NCBI GenBank assembly: GCA_964020085.1
Contig: OZ026601.1
Coordinates: 29,116,618 to 29,180,617 of the forward strand
Length of the DNA stretch: 64,000 nt
Direction: 5' to 3'
Source of the DNA: Micromussa lordhowensis
Lineage: Eukaryota; Cnidaria; Anthozoa; Scleractinia; Lobophylliidae
The translations under genes were made by a program, and so were the position numbers. Shown here piece after piece: positions 21,701 to 33,163 of the stretch. Below the pieces are notes generated by a model. That model saw nothing but the letters and a program-made list of their open reading frames with translations. It had not been told where the DNA came from and made no database searches. Positions within the stretch are counted from its first letter, which is position 1. Each line of letters begins with the position of its first letter.

Positions 21701-22434
21701 TTCAAGTGCATACTAATTAGGAGATGATGCCATTTGCGCCAGGGTGTTTTTGAAGCCCCTATAGTCGGCCTACTTTTTTGAGCATTTTCCCTTGGTCCCC
21801 GCTTGGCAAAATCTCAGAAAAGGGCCGATTTAAGTAACCTTGCCAAATTTGTCATAACTCGGCTATACGGACACTTATGGAGCCGCAGTTTGCAGCAAAA
21901 TGTTGTCCTATGTTTGCACTTTAAGTGAATACTAATTAGGAGATGATGCCATTTGCGCCAGGATGTTTTTGAAGCCCCTATAGTCGGCCTACTTTTTTGA
22001 GCATTTTCCCTTGGTCCCCCCTTGGCAAAATCTCAGAAAAGGGCCGATTTAAGTAACCTTGCCAAATTTGTCATAACTCGGCTATACGGACACTTATGGA
22101 GCCGCAGTTTGCAGCAAAATGTTGTCCTATGTTTGCACTTCCAGTGCATACTAATTAGGAGATGATGCCATTTGCGCCAGGGTGTTTTTGAAGCCCCTAT
22201 AGTCGGCCTACTTTTTTGAGCATTTTCCCTTGGTCCCCCCTTGGCAAAATCTCAGAAAATGGCCGATTTAGGTGTCCTTGCCAAATTTGTCATAACTCGG
22301 CTTTACCGACACTTATGGAGCCGCAGTTTGCAGCAAAATGTTGTCCTATGTTTGCACTTCAAGTGCATACTAATTAGGAGATGATGCCATTTGCGCCAGG
22401 GTGTTTTTGAAGCCCCTATAGTCGGCCTACTTTT
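18712..22434 (+). repeat. 17-monomer irregular segment
   Basis: Begins as a copy of the variant 11-monomer unit, with the same extra T at 18927-18933 and CAAACTCTC. An additional T12 follows at 20465, where the left copy goes straight to T13. The rest reads T13, T14, T15, a T7/T8-type chimera at 21340, T8, a T9 with T12-like end at 21778, T14 and T15. The T14 and T15 at 20902 and 21121 have private changes (CTTGGGAAAATC, GCATTTTTCC, CTCGACTTTACCG). Confidence 0.88.
21340..21558 (+). repeat. Chimeric monomer, T7 left half and CAG/AAAAA right half
   Basis: The left half has the T7 mark GGTGTGC. The right half has CAG/AAAAA, CACTTCAAG, AATTAGG and AGGGTG as in T8 or T13b, instead of T7's AAG/TAAAA, GGACTTC and AATAAGG. 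It still sits between T15 and T8 as T7 does, so register is unchanged, which suggests conversion of the right half. The same chimera is at 35135, 41925 and 43020. Confidence 0.82.
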
Positions 22435-25400
22435 TTGAGCATTTTCCCTTGGTCCCCCCTTGGCAAAATCTCAGAAAATGGCCGATTTAGGTGTGCTTGC
22501 CAAATTTGTCATAACTCGGCTATACGGACACTTATGGAGCCGAAGTTTGCAGTAAAATGTTGTCCTATGTTTGGACTTCAAGTGCATACTAATAAGGAGA
22601 TGATGCCATTTGCGCCAGGATGTTTTTGAAGCCCCTATAGTCGGCCTACTTTTTTGAGCATTTTCCCTTGGTCCCCCCTTGGCAAAATCTCAGAAAATGG
22701 CCGATTTAGGTGTCCTTGCCAAATTTGTCATAACGTGGCTGTACGGACACTTATGGAGCCGCAGTTTGCAGAAAAATGTTGTCCTATGTTTGCACTTCAA
22801 GTGCATACTAATTAGGAGATGATGCCATTTGCGCCAGGGTGTTTTTGAAGCCCCTATAGTCGGCCTACTTTTTTGAGCATTTTCCCTTGGTCCCCGCTTG
22901 GCAAAATCTCAGAAAAGGGCCGATTTAAGTAACCTTGCCAAATTTGTCATAACTCGGCTATACGGACACTTATGGAGCCGCAGTTTGCAGCAAAATGTTG
23001 TCCTATGTTTGCACTTTAAGTGAATACTAATTAGGAGATGATGCCATTTGCGCCAGGGTGTTTTTGAAGCCTCTATAGTCGGCCTACTTTTTTGAGCATT
23101 TTCCCTTGTTCCCCCCTTGGCAAAATCTCAGAAAATGGCCGATTTAGGTGTCCTTGCCAAATTTGTCATAACTCGGCTATACGGACACTTATGGAGCCGC
23201 AGTTTGCAGCAAAATGTTGTCCTATCTTTGCACTTTAAGTGCATACTAATTAGGAGATGATGCCATTTGTGCCAGGATGTTTTTGAAGCCCCTATAGTCG
23301 GCCTACTTTTTTGAGCATTTTCCCTTGGTCCCCCCTTGGCAAAATCTCAGAAAATGGCCGATTTAGGTGTCCTTGCCAAATTTGTCATAACTCGGCTATA
23401 CGGACACTTATGGAGCCGCAGTTTGCAGCAAAATGTTGTCCTATGTTTGCACGTCAAGTGCATACTAATAAGGAGATGATGCCATTTGCGCCAGGATGTT
23501 TTTGAAGCCCCTATAGTCGGCCTACTTTTTTGAGCATTTTCCCTTGGTCCCCCCTTGGCAAAATCTCAGAAAATGGCCGATTTAGGTGTCCTTGCCAAAT
23601 TTGTCATAACGCGGCTATACGGACACTTATGGAGCCGAAGTTTGCAGTAAAATGTTGTCCTATGTTTGCACTTCAAGTGCATACTAATAAGGAGATGATG
23701 CCATTTGCGCCAGGATGTTTTTGAAGCCCCTATAGTCGGCCTACTTTTTTGAGCATTTTCCCTTGGTCCCCCCTTGGCAAAATCTCAGAAAATGGCCGAT
23801 TTAGGTGTCCTTGCCAAATTTGTCATAACGCGGCTCTACGGACACTTATGGAGCCGCAGTTTGCAGAAAAATGTTGTCCTATGTTTGCACTTCAAGTGCA
23901 TACTAATTAGGAGATGATGCCATTTGCGCCAGGGTGTTTTTGAAGCCCCTATAGTCGGCCTACTTTTTTGAGCATTTTCCCTTGGTCCCCCCTTGGCAAA
24001 ATCTCAGAAAATGGCCGATTTAGGTGTCCTTGCCAAATTTGTCATAACTCGGCTATACGGACACTTATGGAGCCGAAGTTTGCAGTAAAATGTTGTCCTA
24101 TGTTTGGACTTCAAGTGCATACTAATAAGGAGATGATGCCATTTGCGCCAGGATGTTTTTGAAGCCCCTATAGTCGGCCTACTTTTTTGAGCATTTTCCC
24201 TTGGTCCCCCCTTGGCAAAATCTCAGAAAATGGCCGATTTAGGTGTCCTTGCCAAATTTGTCATAACGTGGCTGTACGGACACTTATGGAGCCGCAGTTT
24301 GCAGAAAAATGTTGTCCTATGTTTGCACTTCAAGTGCATACTAATTAGGAGATGATGCCATTTGCGCCAGGGTGTTTTTGAAGCCCCTATAGTCGGCCTA
24401 CTTTTTTGAGCATTTTCCCTTGGTCCCCGCTTGGCAAAATCTCAGAAAAGGGCCGATTTAAGTAACCTTGCCAAATTTGTCATAACTCGGCTATACGGAC
24501 ACTTATGGAGCCGCAGTTTGCAGCAAAATGTTGTCCTATGTTTGCACTTTAAGTGAATACTAATTAGGAGATGATGCCATTTGCGCCAGGGTGTTTTTGA
24601 AGCCTCTATAGTCGGCCTACTTTTTTGAGCATTTTCCCTTGTTCCCCCCTTGGCAAAATCTCAGAAAATGGCCGATTTAGGTGTCCTTGCCAAATTTGTC
24701 ATAACTCGGCTATACGGACACTTATGGAGCCGCAGTTTGCAGCAAAATGTTGTCCTATCTTTGCACTTTAAGTGCATACTAATTAGGAGATGATGCCATT
24801 TGTGCCAGGATGTTTTTGAAGCCCCTATAGTCGGCCTACTTTTTTGAGCATTTTCCCTGGGTCCCCCCTTGGCAAAATCTCAGAAAATGGCCGATTTAGG
24901 TGTCCTTGCCAAATTTGTCATAACGCGGCTCTACGGACACTTATGGAGCCGCAGTTTGCAGAAAAATGTTGTCCTATGTTTGCACTTCAAGTGCATACTA
25001 ATTAGGAGATGATGCCATTTGCGCCAGGTGTTTTTGAAGCCCCTATAGTCGGCCTACTTTTTTGAGCATTTTCCCTTGGTCCCCCCTTGGCAAAATCTCA
25101 GAAAAGGGCCGATTTAAGTAACCTTGCCAAATTTGTCATAACTCGGCTATACGGACACTTTTGGAGCCGCAGTTTGCAGCAAAATGTTGTCCTATCTTAG
25201 CACTTTAAGTGCATACTAATTAGGAGATGATGCCATTTGTGCCAGGATGTTTTTGAAGCCCCTATAGTCGGCCTACTTTTTTGAGCATTTTCCCTTGGTC
25301 CCCCCTTGGCAAAATCTCAGAAAATGGCCGATTTAGGTGTCCTTGCCAAATTTGTCATAACTCGGCTATATGGACACTTATGGAGCCGCAGTTTGCAGCA

Positions 25401-28345
25401 AAATGTTGTCCTATGTTTGCACGTCAAGTGCATACCAATTAGGAGATGATGCCATTTTGCGCCAGGGTGTTTTTGAAGCCCCTATAGTCGGCCTACTTTT
25501 TTGAGCATTTTCCCTTGGTCCCCCCTTGGCAAAATCTCAGAAAATGGCCGATTTAGGTGTCCTTGCCAAATTTGTCATAACTCGGCTATACGGACACTTA
25601 TGGAGCCGAAGTTTGCAGTAAAATGTTGTCCTATGTTTCACTTCAAGTGCATACTAATAAGGAGATGATGCCATTTGCGCCAGGATGTTTTTGAAGCCCC
25701 TATAGTCGGCCTACTTTTTTGAGCATTTTCCCTTGGTCCCCCCTTTGCAAAATCTCAGAAAATGGCCGATTTAGGTGTCCTTGCCAAATTTGTCATAACT
25801 CGGCTATACGGACACTTATGGAGCCGAAGTTTGCAGTAAAATGTTGTCCTATGTTTGCACTTCAAGTGCATACTAATAAGGAGATGATGCCATTTGCGCC
25901 AGGATATTTTTGAAGCCCCTATAGTCGGCCTACTTTTTTGAGCATTTTCCCTTGGTCCCCCCTTGGCAAAATCTCAGAAAATGGCCGATTTAGGTGTCCT
26001 TGCCAAATTTGTCATAACGCGGCTCTACGGACACTTATGGAGCCGCAGTTTGCAGCAAAATGTTGTCCTATGTTTGCACTTCAAGTGCATACTAATTAGG
26101 AGATGATGCCATTTGCGCCAGGGTGTTTTTGAAGCCCCTATAGTCGGCCTACTTTTTTGAGCATTTTCCCTTGGTCCCCCCTTGGCAAAATCTCAGAAAA
26201 TGGCCGATTTAGGTGTCCTTGCCAAATTTGTCATAACTCGGCTATACGGACACTTATGGAGCCGAAGTTTGCAGTAAAATGTTGTCCTATGTTTGGACTT
26301 CAAGTGCATACTAATAAGGAGATGATGCCATTTGCGCCAGGATGTTTTTGAAGCCTCTATAGTCGGCCTACTTTTTTGAGCATTTTCCCTTGGTCCCCCC
26401 TTGCCAAAATCTTAGAAAATGGCCGATTTAGGTGTCCTTGCCAAATTTGTCATAACGTGGCTGTACGGACACTTATGGAGCCGCAGTTTGCAGAAAAATG
26501 TTGTCCTATGTTTGCACTTCAAGTGCATACTAATTAGGAGATGATGCCATTTGCGCCAGGGTGTTTTTGAAGCCCCTTTAGTCGGCCTACTTTTTTGAGC
26601 ATTTTCCCTTGGTCCCCGCTTGGCAAAATCTCAGAAAAGGGCCGATTTAAGTAACCTTGCCAAATTTGTCATAACTCGGCTATACGGACACTTATGGAGC
26701 CGCAGTTTGCAGCAAAATGTTGTCCTATGTTTGCACTTTAAGTGAATACTAATTAGGAGATGATGCCATTTGCGCCAGGGTGTTTTTGAAGCCTCTATAG
26801 TCGGCCTACTTTTTTGAGCATTTTCCCTTGTTCCCCCCTTGGCAAAATCTCAGAAAATGGCCGATTTAGGTGTCCTTGCCAAATTTGTCATAACTCGGCT
26901 ATACGGACACTTATGGAGCCGCAGTTTGCAGCAAAATGTTGTCCTATCTTTGCACTTTAAGTGCATACTAATTAGGAGATGATGCCATTTGTGCCAGGAT
27001 GTTTTTGAAGCCCCTATAGTCGGCCTACTTTTTTGAGCATTTTCCCTTGGTCCCCCCTTGGCAAAATCTCAGAAAATGGCCGATTTAGGTGTCCTTGCCA
27101 AATTTGTCATAACTCGGCTATACGGACACTTATGGAGCCGCAGTTTGCAGCAAAATGTTGTCCTATGTTTGCACGTCAAGTGCATACTAATAAGGAGATG
27201 ATGCCATTTGCGCCAGGATGTTTTTGAAGCCCCTATAGTCGGCCTACTTTTTTGAGCATTTTCCCTTGGTCCCCCCTTGGCAAAATCTCAGAAAATGGCC
27301 GATTTAGGTGTCCTTGCCAAATTTGTCATAACGCGGCTATACGGACACTTATGGAGCCGAAGTTTGCAGTAAAATGTTGTCCTATGTTTGCACTTCAAGT
27401 GCATACTAATAAGGAGATGATGCCATTTGCGCCAGGATGTTTTTGAAGCCCCTATAGTCGGCCTACTTTTTTGAGCATTTTCCCTTGGTCCCCCCTTGGC
27501 AAAATCTCAGAAAATGGCCGATTTAGGTGTCCTTGCCAAATTTGTCATAACGCGGCTCTACGGACACTTATGGAGCCGCAGTTTGCAGAACAATGTTGTC
27601 CTATGTTTGCACTTCAAGTGCATACTAATTAGGAGATGATGCCATTTGCGCCAGGGTGTTTTTGAAGCCCCTATAGTCGGCCTACTTTTTTGAGCATTTT
27701 CCCTTGGTCCCCCCTTGGCAAAATCTCAGAAAATGGCCGATTTAGGTGTCCTTGCCAAATTTGTCATAACTCGGCTATACGGACACTTATGGAGCCGAAG
27801 TTTGCAGTAAAATGTTGTCCTATGTTTCACTTCAAGTGCATACTAATAAGGAGATGATGCCATTTGCGCCAGGATGTTTTTGAAGCCCCTATAGTCGGCC
27901 TACTTTTTTGAGCATTTTCCCTTGGTCCCCCCTTGGCAAAATCTCAGAAAATGGCCGATTTAGGTGTCCTTGCCAAATTTGTCATAACTCGGCTATACGG
28001 ACACTTATGGAGCCGAAGTTTGCAGTAAAATGTTGTCCTATGTTTGCACTTCAAGTGCATACTAATAAGGAGATGATGCCATTTGCGCCAGGATGTTTTT
28101 GAAGCCCCTATAGTCGGCCTACTTTTTTGAGCATTTTCCCTTGGTCCCCCCTTGGCAAAATCTCAGAAAATGGCCGATTTAGGTGTCCTTGCCAAATTTG
28201 TCATAACGCGGCTCTACGGACACTTATGGAGCCGCAGTTTGCAGCAAAATGTTGTCCTATGTTTGCACTTCAAGTGCATACTAATTAGGAGATGATGCCA
28301 TTTGCGCCAGGGTGTTTTTGAAGCCCCTATAGTCGGCCTACTTTT
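22435..28345 (+). repeat. 27-monomer HOR, 5911 bp, copy A
   Basis: Order: T7-T8-T9-T10-T11-T12b-T13b, T7-T8-T9-T10, T1-T6, T7-T8-T9-T10-T11-T12b-T13b, T4, T12, T6. It therefore contains the T7-to-T13b heptamer twice. The length equals 27 x 219 minus 2, explained by short T1 and two T4 units and one long T3. The corresponding unit lies exactly 21680 bp to the right. Private marks of this copy include AGAACAATG near 27588 and CCCCTTTAG near 26575. Confidence 0.92.
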
Positions 28346-30753
28346 TTGAGCATTTTCCCTTGGTCCCCCCTTGGCAAAATCTCAGAAAATGGCCGATTTA
28401 GGTGTCCTTGCCAAATTTGTCATAACTCGGCTATACGGACACTTATGGAGCCGCAGTTTGCAGCAAAATGTTGTCCTATCTTTGCACTTTAAGTGCATAC
28501 TAATTAGGAGATGATGCCATTTGTGCCAGGATGTTTTTGAAGCCCCTATAGTCGGCCTACTTTTTTGAGCATTTTCCCTTGGTCCCCCCTTGGCAAAATC
28601 TCAGAAAATGGCCGATTTAGGTGTCCTTGCCAAATTTGTCATAACTCGGCTATACGGACACTTATGGAGCCGCAGTTTGCAGCAAAATGTTGTCCTATGT
28701 TTGCACGTCAAGTGCATACTAATAAGGAGATGATGCCATTTGCGCCAGGATGTTTTTGAAGCCCCTATAGTCGGCCTACTTTTTTGAGCATTTTCCCTTG
28801 GTCCCCCCTTGGCAAAATCTCAGAAAATGGCCGATTTAGGTGTCCTTGCCAAATTTGTCATAACTCGGCTATACGGACACTTATGGAGCCGAAGTTTGCA
28901 GTAAAATGTTGTCCTATGTCTGGACTTCAAGTGCATACTAATAAGGAGATGATGCCATTTGCGCCAGGATGTTTTTGAAGCCCCTATAGTCGGCCTACTT
29001 TTTTGAGCATTTTCCCTTGGTCCCCCCTTGGCAAAATCTCAGAAAATGGCCGATTTAGGTGTCCTTGCCAAATTTGTCATAACTCGGCTATACGGACACT
29101 TATGGAGCCGCAGTTTGCAGCAAAATGTTGTCCTATGTTTGCACGTCAAGTGCATACTAATAAGGAGATGATGCCATTTGCGCCAGGATGTTTTTGAAGC
29201 CCCTATAGTCGGCCTACTTTTTTGAGCATTTTCCCTTGGTCCCCCCTTGGCAAAATCTCAGAAAATGGCCGATTTAGGTGTCCTTGCCAAATTTGTCATA
29301 ACTCGGCTATACGGACACTTATGGAGCCGAAGTTTGCAGTAAAATGTTGTCCTATGTTTGCACTTCAAGTGCATACTAATAAGGAGATGATGCCATTTGC
29401 GCCAGGATGTTTTTGAAGCCCCTATAGTCGGCCTACTTTTTTGAGCATTTTCCCTTGGTCCCCCCTTGGCAAAATCTCAGAAAATGGCCGATTTAGGTGT
29501 CCTTGCCAAATTTGTCATAACGCGGCTCTACGGACACTTATGGAGCCGCAGTTTGCAGAAAAATGTTGTCCTATGTTTGCACTTTAAGTGCATACTAATT
29601 AGGAGATGATGCCATTTGCGCCAGGTGTTTTTGAAGCCCCTATAGTCGGCCTACTTTTTTGAGCATTTTCCCTTGGTCCCCCCTTGGCAAAATCTCAGAA
29701 AAGGGCCGATTTAAGTAACCTTGCCAAATTTGTCATAACTCGGCTATACGGACACTTATGGAGCCGCAGTTTGCAGCAAAATGTTGTCCTATGTTTGCAC
29801 TTCCAGTGCATACTAATTAGGAGATGATGCCATTTGCGCCAGGGTGTTTTTGAAGCCCCTATAGTCGGCCTACTTTTTTGAGCATTTTCCCTTGGTCCCC
29901 CCTTGGCAAAATCTCAGAAAATGGCCGATTTAGGTGTCCTTGCCAAATTTGTCATAACTCGGCTTTACCGACACTTATGGAGCCGCAGTTTGCAGCAAAA
30001 TGTTGTCCTATGTTTGCACTTCAAGTGCATACTAATTAGGAGATGATGCCATTTGCGCCAGGGTGTTTTTGAAGCCCCTATAGTCGGCCTACTTTTTTGA
30101 GCATTTTCCCTTGGTCCCCCCTTGGCAAAATCTCAGAAAATGGCCGATTTAGGTGTGCTTGCAAAATTTGTCATAACTCGGCTATACGGACACTTATGGA
30201 GCCGAAGTTTGCAGTAAAATGTTGTCCTATGTTTGGACTTCAAGTGCATACTAATAAGGAGATGATGCCATTTGCGCCAGGATGTTTTTGAAGCCCCTAT
30301 AGTCGGCCTACTTTTTTGAGCATTTTCCCTTGGTCCCCCCTTGGCAAAATCTCAGAAAATGGCCGATTTAGGTGTCCTTGCCAAATTTGTCATAACGTGG
30401 CTGTACGGACACTTATGGAGCCGCAGTTTGCAGAAAAATGTTGTCCTATGTTTGCACTTCAAGTGCATACTAATTAGGAGATGATGCCATTTGCGCCAGG
30501 GTGTTTTTGAAGCCCCTATAGTCGGCCTACTTTTTTGAGCATTTTCCCTTGGTCCCCGCTTGGCAAAATCTCAGAAAAGGGCCGATTTAAGTAACCTTGC
30601 CAAATTTGTCATAACTCGGCTATACGGACACTTATGGAGCCGCAGTTTGCAGCAAAATGTTGTCCTATGTTTGCACTTTAAGTGAATACTAATTAGGAGA
30701 TGATGCCATTTGCGCCAGGGTGTTTTTGAAGCCTCTATAGTCGGCCTACTTTT
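28346..30753 (+). repeat. 11-monomer HOR, 2408 bp, copy 1 of tandem pair
   Basis: Order T10-T11-T7b-T11-T12-T13-T14-T15-T7-T8-T9, a rotation of the unit at 8641. The T7 at 30097 has a private CTTGCAAAATTTG. Confidence 0.9.
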
Positions 30754-33163
30754 TTGAGCATTTTCCCTTGTTCCCCCCTTGGCAAAATCTCAGAAAATGG
30801 CCGATTTAGGTGTCCTTGCCAAATTTGTCATAACTCGGCTATACGGACACTTATGGAGCCGCAGTTTGCAGCAAAATGTTGTCCTATCTTTGCACTTTAA
30901 GTGCATACTAATTAGGAGATGATGCCATTTGTGCCAGGATGTTTTTGAAGCCCCTATAGTCGGCCTACTTTTTTGAGCATTTTCCCTTGGTCCCCCCTTG
31001 GCAAAATCTCAGAAAATGGCCGATTTAGGTGTCCTTGCCAAATTTGTCATAACTCGGCTATACGGACACTTATGGAGCCGCAGTTTGCAGCAAAATGTTG
31101 TCCTATGTTTGCACGTCAAGTGCATACTAATAAGGAGATGATGCCATTTGCGCCAGGATGTTTTTGAAGCCCCTATAGTCGGCCTACTTTTTTGAGCATT
31201 TTCCCTTGGTCCCCCCTTGGCAAAATCTCAGAAAATGGCCGATTTAGGTGTCCTTGCCAAATTTGTCATAACTCGGCTATACGGACACTTATGGAGCCGA
31301 AGTTTGCAGTAAAATGTTGTCCTATGTCTGGACTTCAAGTGCATACTAATAAGGAGATGATGCCATTTGCGCCAGGATGTTTTTGAAGCCCCTATAGTCG
31401 GCCTACTTTTTTGAGCATTTTCCCTTGGTCCCCCCTTGGCAAAATCTCAGAAAATGGCCGATTTAGGTGTCCTTGCCAAATTTGTCATAACTCGGCTATA
31501 CGGACACTTATGGAGCCGCAGTTTGCAGCAAAATGTTGTCCTATGTTTGCACGTCAAGTGCATACTAATAAGGAGATGATGCCATTTGCGCCAGGATGTT
31601 TTTGAAGCCCCTATAGTCGGCCTACTTTTTTGAGCATTTTCCCTTGGTCCCCCCTTGGCAAAATCTCAGAAAATGGCCGATTTAGGTGTCCTTGCCAAAT
31701 TTGTCATAACTCGGCTATACGGACACTTATGGAGCCGAAGTTTGCAGTAAAATGTTGTCCTATGTTTGCACTTCAAGTGCATACTAATAAGGAGATGATG
31801 CCATTTGCGCCAGGATGTTTTTGAAGCCCCTATAGTCGGCCTACTTTTTTGAGCATTTTCCCTTGGTCCCCCCTTGGCAAAATCTCAGAAAATGGCCGAT
31901 TTAGGTGTCCTTGCCAAATTTGTCATAACGCGGCTCTACGGACACTTATGGAGCCGCAGTTTGCAGAAAAATGTTGTCCTATGTTTGCACTTTAAGTGCA
32001 TACTAATTAGGAGATGATGCCATTTGCGCCAGGTGTTTTTGAAGCCCCTATAGTCGGCCTACTTTTTTGAGCATTTTCCCTTGGTCCCCCCTTGGCAAAA
32101 TCTCAGAAAAGGGCCGATTTAAGTAACCTTGCCAAATTTGTCATAACTCGGCTATACGGACACTTATGGAGCCGCAGTTTGCAGCAAAATGTTGTCCTAT
32201 GTTTGCACTTCCAGTGCATACTAATTAGGAGATGATGCCATTTGCGCCAGGGTGTTTTTGAAGCCCCTATAGTCGGCCTACTTTTTTGAGCATTTTCCCT
32301 TGGTCCCCCCTTGGCAAAATCTCAGAAAATGGCCGATTTAGGTGTCCTTGCCAAATTTGTCATAACTCGGCTTTACCGACACTTATGGAGCCGCAGTTTG
32401 CAGCAAAATGTTGTCCTATGTTTGCACTTCAAGTGCATACTAATTAGGAGATGATGCCATTTGCGCCAGGGTGTTTTTGAAGCCCCTATAGTCGGCCTAC
32501 TTTTTTGAGCATTTTCCCTTGGTCCCCCCTTGGCAAAATCTCAGAAAATGGCCGATTTAGGTGTGCTTGCCAAATTTGTCATAACTCGGCTATACGGACA
32601 CTTATGGAGCCGAAGTTTGCAGTAAAATGTTGTCCTATGTTTGGACTTCAAGTGCATACTAATAAGGAGATGATGCCATTTGCGCCAGGATGTTTTTGAA
32701 GCTCCTATAGTCGGCCTACTTTTTTGAGCATTTTCCCTTGGTCCCCCCTTGGCAAAATCTCAGGAAAAATGGCCGATTTAGGTATCCTTGCCAAATTTGT
32801 CATAACGTGGCTGTACGGACACTTATGGAGCCGCAGTTTGCAGAAAAATGTTGTCCTATGTTTGCACTTCAAGTGCATACTAATTAGGAGATGATGCCAT
32901 TTGCGCCAGGGTGTTTTTGAAGCCCCTATAGTCGGCCTACTTTTTTGAGCATTTTCCCTTGGTCCCCGCTTGGCAAAATCTCAGAAAAGGGCCGATTTAA
33001 GTAACCTTGCCAAATTTGTCATAACTCGGCTATACGGACACTTATGGAGCCGCAGTTTGCAGCAAAATGTTGTCCTATGTTTGCACTTTAAGTGAATACT
33101 AATTAGGAGATGATGCCATTTGCGCCAGGGTGTTTTTGAAGCCTCTATAGTCGGCCTACTTTT
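30754..33163 (+). repeat. 11-monomer HOR, 2410 bp, copy 2 of tandem pair
   Basis: Same order as the preceding unit. It is 2 bp longer because the T8 at 32724 reads TCAGGAAAAATGG (around 32760-32771) rather than TCAGAAAATGG. That T8 also has GGTATCC, and GCTCCTATAG precedes it. Confidence 0.9.
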
